Positions 16,011 to 23,948 of a stretch of 64,000 bases of DNA are shown one piece after another. Position 1 is the stretch's first letter. Each line of letters starts with the position of its first letter. The position numbers and the translations under genes are program-made. The DNA lies in contig JARGPU010000001.1 of NCBI GenBank assembly GCA_029210325.1, positions 444,126 to 508,125 of the forward strand, read 5' to 3'. The DNA is from Alcanivoracaceae bacterium. Lineage in GTDB: Bacteria > Pseudomonadota > Gammaproteobacteria > Pseudomonadales > Alcanivoracaceae. Under the pieces are notes generated by a model. The model was not told where the DNA came from and ran no database searches. It saw only the letters and a list, made by a program, of their open reading frames with translations.

Positions 16011-16772
16011 ATGAATCTGCAGGGTGGCTTGTTTCTCTGGGCTGATGGCTGGTTGCTAATGGCGGGGCCGATCCATAATCGGCCGCACCGGCATGTGGCG
16101 GCGTCATTGCTGTTTGGCCTGGATCAGACGCTGAGCGCACAAGTGGCTGGTGACAAAGTGGTTGCCCGGGCCCTGCTAGTGGCCCCGGATGTGGAGCAAT
16201 CCCTCGACTCCGCTGGCGCTACCATGGTGGTTCACCTTGATCCGGATAGCCCGCTCTGGTTGCCATTGCGAGGGCTGCTGGTAAACGGCCATGCCCAGCT
16301 TGATTGGGGCGATGAACAGGCAGCCAGATTTCGCCAGCTGGCAGATAGTGTTAGCAGCGAGCCGGCCCATGATCTGCTTGCCAGTCTGTTACCGGTGCCA
16401 GCCGCTGATGCCGGGTCTGAGCGCCCCGTTGATCCCCGCGCTATGACGTTGGCTTACCGGCTGCGCACCGAGCTGCCCGAGCAGCTTAACCTCACCCAGA
16501 TTGCCTCCCAGCTGGGCCTGTCCGCCGCTCGTCTCAGCCGGCTGTTTCGTGAGGCTTTTGGTGTCACGCCAAAGCGCTTTCTGCTGCACCTGAAAATACA
16601 GGGCGCTCTGCATTGCTGGCAGCCGGGAATCAGTGCTGCCGAGCTGGCAATGCGAGCTGGCTTTTACGATCAGCCGCACCTGATCCGCACTGCCCGGGAA
16701 ATGTTTGATACCCTGCCTTCGGCATTAATGGGTAATCCTGCTTTCCGCCTGATTCGCGCCGAGCAGCGGTGA
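16011..16772 (+). CDS. AraC-family transcriptional regulator
   Basis: 253 residues. An N-terminal cupin-like region (about 1-125) precedes a C-terminal double helix-turn-helix: LTQIASQLGLSAARLSRLFR (about 162-181) then F-G-V-T-P-K-R-F-L-L-H-L-K-I-Q-G-A and A-E-L-A-M-R-A-G-F-Y-D-Q-P-H-L-I-R-T. I start at ATG 16011 because AGGTG sits just before it; a GTG lies two codons upstream. It is divergent from ahpC, sharing a roughly 165-base promoter region, but also lies 64 bases before metY. The ligand and the target are unknown. Confidence 0.85.
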   Translation: MNLQGGLFLWADGWLLMAGPIHNRPHRHVAASLLFGLDQTLSAQVAGDKVVARALLVAPDVEQSLDSAGATMVVHLDPDSPLWLPLRGLLVNGHAQLDWGDEQAARFRQLADSVSSEPAHDLLASLLPVPAADAGSERPVDPRAMTLAYRLRTELPEQLNLTQIASQLGLSAARLSRLFREAFGVTPKRFLLHLKIQGALHCWQPGISAAELAMRAGFYDQPHLIRTAREMFDTLPSALMGNPAFRLIRAEQR

Positions 16773-16836
16773 TATAGTCTGCCTCGCAGATCGACCTGAT
16801 TCTAATAACTCGTGTATCTCTAACAGGGAGCTTTTC

Positions 16837-18105
16837 ATGAAACCGGAAACTATTGCCATTCACGGCGGCTTTGCTGGCGACCCCGAAACCCATGCGGTGG
16901 CGGTGCCGGTTTATCAGACCACCAGCTATTACTTTGACAACACCCAGCATGGTGCAGACCTGTTTGACCTGAAAGTGCCGGGCAATATCTATACCCGCAT
17001 TACCAATCCCACCAATGCGGTGCTTGAGCAGCGCGTGGCCGAGCTGGAGGGTGGTATTGGTGCGCTGGCGTTGGCTTCTGGCATGGCGGCGATTACTGCG
17101 GCCATTCAAACCGTTGCCAAGGTGGGGGATAACATCGTTTCTGTTAGTCGGCTGTATGGCGGCACCTATAACTTTTTCGCCCATACCCTGCCGCAGCAAG
17201 GCATTGAAGTGCGCATGGCGTCCGGTGATGATCCGGCCGCGCTGGAAGCATTGATTGATGACAACACCAAGGCTGTGTTTTGCGAGTCCATCGGCAATCC
17301 GGCGGGTAATATTGTTGATCTGCAGGCGTTGGCTGATGTGGCCCACAAGCATGGCATTCCCCTGATGGTCGATAATACTGTGGCGACGCCGGTGCTGTGT
17401 CGGCCGTTCGATTTCGGTGCCGACATTGTTATCCATTCACTGACTAAATACATGGGCGGCCATGGCACCACAGTCGCTGGTGTGATCGTTGATTCCGGCA
17501 AGTTTCCGTGGAAAGACAACCCCCGTTTCCCGCAGTTTAATGAGCCTGATCCGAGCTACCATGGTGTGGTTTACGCAGAAGCTCTGGGGCCAGCCGCCTT
17601 TATTGGCCGCGCCAGAGTGGTGCCGCTTCGCAATATGGGCGCAGCACTAAGCCCATTTAATGCATTTTTGATTCTGCAGGGTATTGAAACCCTGTCATTG
17701 CGTATGGAGCGGCATTGCGAAAATGCCCAGAAGGTGGCGGAGTACCTGAAGGCGCATAAAAAAGTTAAGTGGGTCAACTATGCCGGTCTGACCGATGATC
17801 GCTACCACGATCTTTCCAAGCGCTATATGAAGGGCACGCCCTCAGCCATTCTCAGCTTTGGAATTGACGGTGGGCGTGATGCGGGTGGGCGTTTTATTGA
17901 CGCACTGCAGATGTTCAAGCGTCTGGTGAATATTGGTGATGCCAAGTCACTGGCCTGTCATCCTGCAACCACCACCCACCGGCAGTTGGACGAGCAAGAA
18001 ATGGAGCGTGCTGGCGTGTCGGTAGATATGGTCAGGCTGTCCATTGGTATTGAGCATATCGATGATATTCTCGCCGACATTACCCAGGCGCTGGAAAATG
18101 CCTGA
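16837..18105 (+). CDS. metY: O-acetylhomoserine sulfhydrylase
   Basis: 422 residues, PLP-dependent Cys/Met metabolism family. It makes homocysteine (or methionine from methanethiol) from O-acetyl-homoserine and sulfide. The PLP lysine is Lys204 in HSLTKYMGGHGTT. Other landmarks are TRITNPTN (about 53-60), the cofactor loop S-G-M-A-A-I (81-86), V-D-N-T near 178-181, and CHPATTTHRQ near the C-terminus. The inserted region FPQFNEPDPSYHGVVY and total length near 420 distinguish MetY from shorter MetB/MetZ proteins. A strong terminator follows. No metX gene is in the window. Confidence 0.95.
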   Translation: MKPETIAIHGGFAGDPETHAVAVPVYQTTSYYFDNTQHGADLFDLKVPGNIYTRITNPTNAVLEQRVAELEGGIGALALASGMAAITAAIQTVAKVGDNIVSVSRLYGGTYNFFAHTLPQQGIEVRMASGDDPAALEALIDDNTKAVFCESIGNPAGNIVDLQALADVAHKHGIPLMVDNTVATPVLCRPFDFGADIVIHSLTKYMGGHGTTVAGVIVDSGKFPWKDNPRFPQFNEPDPSYHGVVYAEALGPAAFIGRARVVPLRNMGAALSPFNAFLILQGIETLSLRMERHCENAQKVAEYLKAHKKVKWVNYAGLTDDRYHDLSKRYMKGTPSAILSFGIDGGRDAGGRFIDALQMFKRLVNIGDAKSLACHPATTTHRQLDEQEMERAGVSVDMVRLSIGIEHIDDILADITQALENA

Positions 18106-18135
18106 TAGAAGAATGATGTCCTGATAATAAGCGAT

Positions 18136-18167
18136 AAAAAAGGCCCCGCTATGGCGGGGCCTTTTTT
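18136..18167. terminator. Bidirectional terminator between metY and AraC gene
   Basis: Stem AAAAAAGGCCCCGC / GCGGGGCCTTTTTT (18136-18149 with 18154-18167, loop TATG). T runs exist in both orientations, so it ends both metY and the convergent regulator gene whose stop is at 18168-18166. Confidence 0.9.
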
Positions 18168-19128
18168 ATGCGCACTGATCGCGGTACTGGCCGGGTGACA
18201 TGCCGGTCCAGCGTCGAAATGCTTTGGCGAAAGCGCTCTCGTCAGAAAAGCCAAGTTGTTCAGCGACGTCGCTAATACGGGCTTCTTGCTGCAAGGCTTT
18301 TTGGGCAAGCTGTAGCAGCTCTCTGTCGCGTATCTGTTTGAATGACATGCGCTCATCAGCCAGCAGGCGAATCAAATGTCGGCCGCTCATACCGAGGCTG
18401 TCCGCAACTTTCTCTTTGCCCCAGCGAGGTTGACTGCAGATTAGCGCGGCCACCTGCCGTGACAGGCTGTGATCACCCAGCTGGCTTAGCTGAGTGTCGG
18501 CCAGTTTGAGTAACTGGTCGCGCATTGCCGCGTTTGCTTGAATCAGCGGCAAGGAGAGCATGCTATGGGGGAAGCATATGCTGTTATTGGTGCTGTTAAA
18601 TATCACCGGGCAGCCAAGCATTTCCTGATAGCGGGAAGCGTCATCCAGAGGCCCGTGGCACAGCTCAACGCGGCTGGCCTGAAACCCTCCACCACTATTC
18701 CAGTGGCTCAGGTTAAGCAGCGCGGCGATTACCGTTTCCACCCGCTCCGCCATCCTTACCTGATAATGGGCGTGATAGCTGAGGCAAACTTCATCGACCC
18801 CTGTTTGCAGGGAAAAGTCCCCGCCTTCGCCAACGATTGGATAGTACTCAAGCAGGGCATCAAGGGACTCGCCATAGGTTTCGCAGCTCATCAGTAGCAA
18901 GCCAGCCAGGTCGAGGTGGCCGGCTTGCAGCTCAAGGCCAAGGCATAGGCCAATAAGAGGCTCGTCTGCGGCGCTGCAGAAGGCCTCCCATAAGGCATCC
19001 TGGGACGCCAGCGGAACACGTTCAGTGTCATCTTGCTGGGCCAGCGGCAGATCAATGCCGAGGCGCCCGGCAGCCTGCCGGATGGCCTGAGCAAAACGTA
19101 AGGTAACCGTAGGCTGCCGTTGGCTCAT
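18166..19128 (-). CDS. AraC-family regulator with N-terminal arabinose-binding-like domain
   Basis: 320 residues. Residues about 20-200 form the ligand-binding region seen in ArgR/OruR-type AraC regulators (PF12625-like). The C-terminal part has the two helix-turn-helix motifs: KEKVADSLGMSGRHLIRLL and I-S-D-V-A-E-Q-L-G-F-S-D-E-S-A-F-A-K-A-F-R-R-W-T-G-M-S-P. The last motif is the classic AraC signature. It is transcribed divergently from the monooxygenase operon, 113 bases away, and is the obvious candidate to control it. A self-complementary TTAATATTAA at 19167-19176 lies between the two starts. Confidence 0.9.
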   Translation of the reverse strand: MSQRQPTVTLRFAQAIRQAAGRLGIDLPLAQQDDTERVPLASQDALWEAFCSAADEPLIGLCLGLELQAGHLDLAGLLLMSCETYGESLDALLEYYPIVGEGGDFSLQTGVDEVCLSYHAHYQVRMAERVETVIAALLNLSHWNSGGGFQASRVELCHGPLDDASRYQEMLGCPVIFNSTNNSICFPHSMLSLPLIQANAAMRDQLLKLADTQLSQLGDHSLSRQVAALICSQPRWGKEKVADSLGMSGRHLIRLLADERMSFKQIRDRELLQLAQKALQQEARISDVAEQLGFSDESAFAKAFRRWTGMSPGQYRDQCA

Positions 19129-19241
19129 GTCCTGAATTAACCGAGGTGCGGTCCCGAGGGAGCCGTTTAATATTAAGAATAATTGCGTAGTGTGGGCCCT
19201 GTCTCAGGGTAAATCTATCCCGCTCTTGTTGAGGTTTTGTC

Positions 19242-20567
19242 ATGTATGCAGTGATTGGCGCCGGCCCCATGGGCCTGGCCACGGCCCGTAATCTGAAAAA
19301 ATATAATATCCCGTTTACTGGCTTTGAAATTCACAGTGATGTTGGCGGCCTGTGGGATATCAATAGCCCGACCAGCACCATGTATGAGTCGGCCCATCTG
19401 ATTTCCTCCAAGCGCATGACCGAGTTCAATGAGTTCCCCATGCCAGACGATGTGGCGATCTATCCTCATCATCGGCAGATGGCGAAGTACTTCCGTGACT
19501 ACGCAGAGCATTTTGGCCTGTACCAGCACTATGAGTTTTCCACTGAGGTGCTGTCGGTGCAGCGTAACGGCGATCGCTGGCAGGTGACAACCCGCAAAGA
19601 TGGCAAGGACATGGTGCGTGATTTTGACGGAGTGTTGATCGCTAATGGCACCCTGCATGAACCTAACCTCATCAGTTTGCCCGGCGACTTCTCCGGCGAG
19701 CTGATGCATGCAGCTCAATACAAGAGCGCGGATATTTTCCGTGATAAACGTGTGTTGATCGTAGGCTGCGGGAACTCCGGTGCGGATATTGCAGTGGATG
19801 CCGTACATCAGGCCGCCAGTGTCGATATGTCGGTACGCCGAGGATACTATTTCTTGCCGAAATTTCTGCTTGGAAAGCCAGTCGATACGTTGGGCGGAAA
19901 GTTGAAAATGCCGCGCGCACTGAAGCAACGACTCGATGCTCTTCTGATCCGCACAGTGATGGGCAAGCCGTCCGATTATGGCCTGCCCGATCCCGACTAT
20001 CGTATGTATGAGTCACATCCGGTAATCAACTCTCTGGTGCTGCATCACCTCGGCCATGGCGATATCCGTCCGCGTACGGATATCAGCAAGGTGGAAGGTA
20101 AAACGGTCACCTTTGTCGACGGAAGCCAGGCGGACTATGACTTGATACTGACCGCCACAGGTTACAAGCTACACTATCCGTTTATTGACCATAAGCAACT
20201 TAACTGGAGTGCTGGCGACGCTCCGGCCTTATATCTGAATGCCATGCATCCGGATCTAGACAACCTGTTTGTGATGGGCATGGTGGAGGCTACGGGTCTC
20301 GGTTGGGAAGGGCGTAACGAGCAGGCAGAAATGGTGGCGTTGTACATTCGCCAGCTAAAGGACGGCAAGTCTTCGGCACAGAATTTGCGCCGCATCAAAA
20401 AGCAGAAGGCTGGCAAAAGGCTGGATGGCGGCTATAACTATCTGGCTCTCGAGCGGATGGCCTATTACGTCAGCAAAGACGAATACCGGGCTGCGGTGCT
20501 TGCCAATATTGCAGCGCTGAAATCCGACCTTGATCCCACGCCAGAATCTCGAGCACTAGCATCGTGA
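19242..20567 (+). CDS. Flavin-containing monooxygenase (FMO/BVMO-like)
   Basis: 441 residues. Two Rossmann motifs are present: GAGPMG (6-11) for FAD and GCGNSG (175-180) for NADPH. Between them the FMO fingerprint F-x-G-x-x-x-H-x-x-x-Y is met exactly by FSGELMHAAQY (150-160). The later T-A-T-G-Y (about 304-308) matches the L/F-A-T-G-Y motif. Such enzymes insert one oxygen from O2 into a nucleophilic S or N, or do Baeyer-Villiger oxidation of ketones. It heads a five-gene operon; its stop overlaps the start of the BASS transporter as GTGA. The substrate is unknown. Confidence 0.9.
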   Translation: MYAVIGAGPMGLATARNLKKYNIPFTGFEIHSDVGGLWDINSPTSTMYESAHLISSKRMTEFNEFPMPDDVAIYPHHRQMAKYFRDYAEHFGLYQHYEFSTEVLSVQRNGDRWQVTTRKDGKDMVRDFDGVLIANGTLHEPNLISLPGDFSGELMHAAQYKSADIFRDKRVLIVGCGNSGADIAVDAVHQAASVDMSVRRGYYFLPKFLLGKPVDTLGGKLKMPRALKQRLDALLIRTVMGKPSDYGLPDPDYRMYESHPVINSLVLHHLGHGDIRPRTDISKVEGKTVTFVDGSQADYDLILTATGYKLHYPFIDHKQLNWSAGDAPALYLNAMHPDLDNLFVMGMVEATGLGWEGRNEQAEMVALYIRQLKDGKSSAQNLRRIKKQKAGKRLDGGYNYLALERMAYYVSKDEYRAAVLANIAALKSDLDPTPESRALAS

Positions 20568-21469
20568 CTGATATGGCGCCGATGACTGGTGTGGCGATGA
20601 ACTTCAACAGCGCCGATCTGGTAGTGATGAATGCTGCCATAGCCTTGATGATGTTCGGCGTGTCACTGCAGCTAAAAAAAGAGGATTTCTCACGCCTTCT
20701 GGTTGAGCCAAAGGCACCCATTGCCGGATTGATCGCCCAGTTTCTTTTCTTGCCGCTGGCCACCTGTTTGGCGACCTGGGCGTTGTGGGTGCCGGCAGAG
20801 TTTGCTCTTGGCATGATTCTGGTGGCGTCCTGTCCGGGAGGAACTTTCTCAAACATTATGACCTGGATGGCGAAAGGGAATGTGGCCGTTTCCGTGACCA
20901 TGACGGCAATCTCCAGTTTGGCTGCCGTGGTGATGACACCATTTAACTTTGCTTTCTATGGTTGGCTAAACCCCCATACCAGACCACTGTTGCAGCAGAT
21001 ATCTATTGATCCGGTCAATCTGCTTTTTCTGGTGGCTCTGGTGTTGGCTTTGCCGATTTTTCTTGGCATGGCAGTGGGCAAGCGCTTCCCGTCTCAAGCC
21101 GCCAATGCGGAGCAGCCCATGCGCTGGTTCTCGCTGCTGCTATTTTTTGCCTTCATCGTAATCGCCCTGCAAAAGAACTTTGCTTTGTTTATTAATCATG
21201 TTGGCGCCATATTCCTGTTGGTGATTGCCCACAATGCGGTTGCCCTGCTGGTGGGGCATGGCGCTGGATTGGTCGCTCGCCTGCCGCGGGCCGATCGTCG
21301 TGCGGTAACTATGGAAGTGGGCATCCAGAACTCCGGCTTGGGACTTATGATCCTGTTCACTTTTTTCCCCGAGGCCGGCGGAATGATCCTGATTACCGCC
21401 ATGTGGGGAGTCTGGCATCTGGTTTCCGGTTTGACGCTGGCGCAGATATGGGCAAGGAGGCCGCTATGA
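20564..21469 (+). CDS. Bile acid:sodium symporter (BASS/SBF) family transporter
   Basis: 301 residues with nine to ten hydrophobic helices. Family features are M-M-F-G-V-S-L-Q-L at the N-terminus, A-S-C-P-G-G-T-F-S-N (about 87-96) and E-V-G-I-Q-N-S-G-L-G-L near 247-257, which are the crossover-helix motifs of SBF proteins. Known relatives import organic acids, bile salts, pyruvate or pantoate with sodium. The start is GTG at 20564, overlapping the monooxygenase stop by four bases. The stop overlaps the next gene's ATG. It probably brings in the substrate, or a relative of the substrate, of the operon enzymes. Confidence 0.88.
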   Translation: MTDMAPMTGVAMNFNSADLVVMNAAIALMMFGVSLQLKKEDFSRLLVEPKAPIAGLIAQFLFLPLATCLATWALWVPAEFALGMILVASCPGGTFSNIMTWMAKGNVAVSVTMTAISSLAAVVMTPFNFAFYGWLNPHTRPLLQQISIDPVNLLFLVALVLALPIFLGMAVGKRFPSQAANAEQPMRWFSLLLFFAFIVIALQKNFALFINHVGAIFLLVIAHNAVALLVGHGAGLVARLPRADRRAVTMEVGIQNSGLGLMILFTFFPEAGGMILITAMWGVWHLVSGLTLAQIWARRPL

Positions 21470-22410
21470 GTGATCGCCCCCGGGTATTGATAACTGGCAT
21501 TGGTGGCTACATTGGCAGTCAGCTTGCCCATCAATTGATGCAGCTCTGCTACGTTACCGGCATTGATCTCCGCGAGAACAAGTCATTGCCCTGCGCCCAC
21601 CAGATTATGGATATACGTGATCCCCGGCTGGCGGATTTCCTGCGCAGAGAGGAAATTACCCACGTTATCCATCTTGCTGCGGTGTTGGAGGATAGCGGCG
21701 ACAGACAGAGGGATTTTGATATTGATGTAAATGGCACGCGCAATGTTCTGGATGCCTGTGTCGCCGCCGGTGTAAAGCACCTCACTGTGACCAGTTCTGG
21801 CGCCGCCTATGGCTATCACGCGGACAGCCCGGCCTGGTTGGATGAGCAGGATCTGCTGCGTGGTAATGTTGAGTTTGCCTACTCCGACCACAAGCGTCAG
21901 GTGGAAGAGATGCTGGCCAATTACCGTGACTCCCATGCTGACCTTGAGCAGCTCGTTCTTCGCCCTGGAACCGTGCTGGGAGAAAACACCAGAAACCTGA
22001 TTACCAATCTGTTTGCCCGAAAGCGACTGTTGGCCATCGCCGGTAGCGAGTCCCCCTTTGTCTTTATCTGGGATCAGGATGTGGTCAATATTATTCGTCA
22101 GGGTGTGCTGCAAAATAAAGCCGGGGTATTCAATCTTGCTGGCGATGGCGCGCTGCCGATTCGCCAGATCGCAGCAACTCTTGGCAAGCCGGTGCTGAAC
22201 TTGCCGCCACAACTACTCCGAATTGCGCTTACCGTTGGCAGAAAGCTGGGCATTGGTCGCTATGGCCCTGAGCAGATGGATTTCCTGCGCTATCGGCCGG
22301 TGTTGAGCAACCGGCGCTTGAAGGAGGAGTTTGGCTACACGCCAATGAAAACCTCAGAGCAGGTTTTTCAGTTCTATGTTCTCCATGCGCGTGCTCGAGG
22401 TGATCTATGA
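21466..22410 (+). CDS. NAD-dependent epimerase/dehydratase family protein (extended SDR)
   Basis: 314 residues. The N-terminal GIGGYIGSQLAHQL (about 11-24) is the extended-SDR G-x-x-G-x-x-G NAD site, with D-I-R-D-P-R near 49-54. The catalytic set appears as Ser in VTSSGAAYGYH (about 112-122) and the Y-S-D-H-K block (Tyr-x-x-x-Lys, with His in third place). It overlaps both neighbours by four bases (ATGA at each end). SDRs of this type act on nucleotide sugars, hydroxysteroids or similar alcohol groups; the neighbourhood does not contain sugar-nucleotide genes, so a 3-beta-hydroxysteroid-like substrate is as likely as a sugar. Confidence 0.87.
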   Translation: MSDRPRVLITGIGGYIGSQLAHQLMQLCYVTGIDLRENKSLPCAHQIMDIRDPRLADFLRREEITHVIHLAAVLEDSGDRQRDFDIDVNGTRNVLDACVAAGVKHLTVTSSGAAYGYHADSPAWLDEQDLLRGNVEFAYSDHKRQVEEMLANYRDSHADLEQLVLRPGTVLGENTRNLITNLFARKRLLAIAGSESPFVFIWDQDVVNIIRQGVLQNKAGVFNLAGDGALPIRQIAATLGKPVLNLPPQLLRIALTVGRKLGIGRYGPEQMDFLRYRPVLSNRRLKEEFGYTPMKTSEQVFQFYVLHARARGDL

Positions 22411-23198
22411 ATCGGGTGGTGTTGGTTACCGGTGCCGCCAGTGGTTTAGGTTGGGCGTTGAGTCGCGCCTTCCTCGCCGTAGGGGACAAGGTGGTGCTGG
22501 TGGACCGGGATGAACAGCTATTGCAGCAGCGCCAGCAAGAGTGCGGCGAGCCGGGCCGAATACGCACCTGTGTTTGTGACGTCACCGAACAGCAGCAGCT
22601 TGCCAGTCTTATTGCCGAAGTAGATAGTCACTTCGGCCGTCTTGATGTGTTGGTTAATAATGCCGGCATTACTCACCGCTCTCCCGCGGCTGACACCAAT
22701 GCAGCAGTGTTAAAGAAAGTCATGGCGGTGGACTGGCAGGGGCCGGTCGAACTCACCTTGTTGGCATTGCCAATGCTCAAACGTAGTGGCGGCCAGATTA
22801 TTTGCATAGGCTCCATGGCCGGTTGGATGCCGGTGCCGGGCAGGGCAGCCTATTGTGCGGCCAAGTCCGCGCTGGCCCAGTTCTTTGAAGTGCTGCGCCT
22901 GGAAGTTGCTGCCGATGGGGTGGCTGTATTGATGGTGTATCCGAGCTTCCTGGATACTCCGATTGAAAAAAATGCTCTGGGTCATGATGGTGGGCGGGCA
23001 AAGCACTCACGTTCCACCGTCGGCAATATTCGTAGTGCCGAGTGGATGGCCGAGAAAATTATTGGCGCCATGAACCAGCGTCGCCCATGGCTATTTCCTG
23101 ATGGTTTGTCTGCATTTGCCAGTATTCTGTGGCGAGTCTGGCCATCGCTGTATATGCGGCTAATTCGCCGTCGCTTTGCCAGCGAGCTCCAGCGCTGA
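22407..23198 (+). CDS. Short-chain dehydrogenase/reductase (classical SDR)
   Basis: 263 residues. It has the T-G-x-x-x-G-x-G NAD(P) motif (TGAASGLG, 8-15), D-V-T near 58-60, V-N-N-A-G-I (86-91), the catalytic Ser in C-I-G-S-M-A-G and the Tyr-x-x-x-Lys pair in AYCAAKSAL (about 150-158). The basic C-terminal tail with two aromatic-rich hydrophobic stretches suggests membrane association. It starts with ATGA overlap and its stop shares one base with the start of the TSUP gene (TGATG). It likely interconverts an alcohol and ketone in the pathway begun by the monooxygenase. Confidence 0.9.
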   Translation: MNRVVLVTGAASGLGWALSRAFLAVGDKVVLVDRDEQLLQQRQQECGEPGRIRTCVCDVTEQQQLASLIAEVDSHFGRLDVLVNNAGITHRSPAADTNAAVLKKVMAVDWQGPVELTLLALPMLKRSGGQIICIGSMAGWMPVPGRAAYCAAKSALAQFFEVLRLEVAADGVAVLMVYPSFLDTPIEKNALGHDGGRAKHSRSTVGNIRSAEWMAEKIIGAMNQRRPWLFPDGLSAFASILWRVWPSLYMRLIRRRFASELQR

Positions 23199-23932
23199 TG
23201 GAGCATCTCTGGCTATTGGCCATCTTTATTCTGTTCGCCTACACGGTGGAAGCGGTTACCGGCTTTGGCAGCATTGTTATTGCGCTGTCACTTGGTGCCT
23301 TGCTGATGCCGGTGCCGGAACTGCTGCCGATCCTCGTGCCGCTGAATATTTTGATGACTGGCTGGTTGACCTCGCGGTTCTATCGGAATATCGATGTCCA
23401 GCTTCTACTCAAGCGTATTGTGCCGCTCATGTTGGCCGGAACACTTCTAGGCTATCTATTGCTCCCATGGCTCAGTGAGCGTTGGCTAAAGCCGTTGTTC
23501 GGTGTTCTTATCCTGTGGTTCTCTGCCCGGGAGTTATGGCGTCTTCATCATGGAGGGGCGGTACATCATCCAAAATGGCTAACCCCACCGCTTATGTTTT
23601 CGGCGGGCATTACCCATGGACTATTTGCTTCCGGTGGTCCGCTGCTGGTTTATGCCTTGGTCGGCACATCGTTAGACAAGGCCCGCTTTCGGGCGACCTT
23701 GATTGCAGTGTGGTTTCTCCTTAACAGCAGTCTCACTATTGCCTTTTTGCTTGATGGGCGGCTGCAGCCCGCACTGCCTGCGGTATTAATGTTGGCGCCG
23801 CTATTGCCTGTCGGCGTCTGGCTTGGTGAAGAGCTGCATCATCGGGTTGACGAGGGCTTGTTTCGCAAGCTGGTCTACGGGCTGCTGATGGCGACTGGCT
23901 CAATACTGCTAAGCGCACCATTGCTAAATTGA
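23198..23932 (+). CDS. TauE/SafE (TSUP) family sulfite/organosulfur exporter
   Basis: 244 residues, eight hydrophobic helices. Two repeats of the TSUP fold are visible, with V-T-G-F-G-S-I-V-I near residue 18-26 and G-I-T-H-G-L-F-A-S-G-G-P-L-L-V-Y (about 132-147), the conserved second-half motif. Characterised members export sulfite, sulfoacetate or related anions. ATG 23198 shares one base with the previous stop; a longer frame from 23129 lies within the dehydrogenase gene. It is the last gene of the five-gene operon and probably exports a product or a toxic by-product. Confidence 0.87.
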   Translation: MEHLWLLAIFILFAYTVEAVTGFGSIVIALSLGALLMPVPELLPILVPLNILMTGWLTSRFYRNIDVQLLLKRIVPLMLAGTLLGYLLLPWLSERWLKPLFGVLILWFSARELWRLHHGGAVHHPKWLTPPLMFSAGITHGLFASGGPLLVYALVGTSLDKARFRATLIAVWFLLNSSLTIAFLLDGRLQPALPAVLMLAPLLPVGVWLGEELHHRVDEGLFRKLVYGLLMATGSILLSAPLLN

Positions 23933-23948
23933 TGGGTGTACTCGCTAA

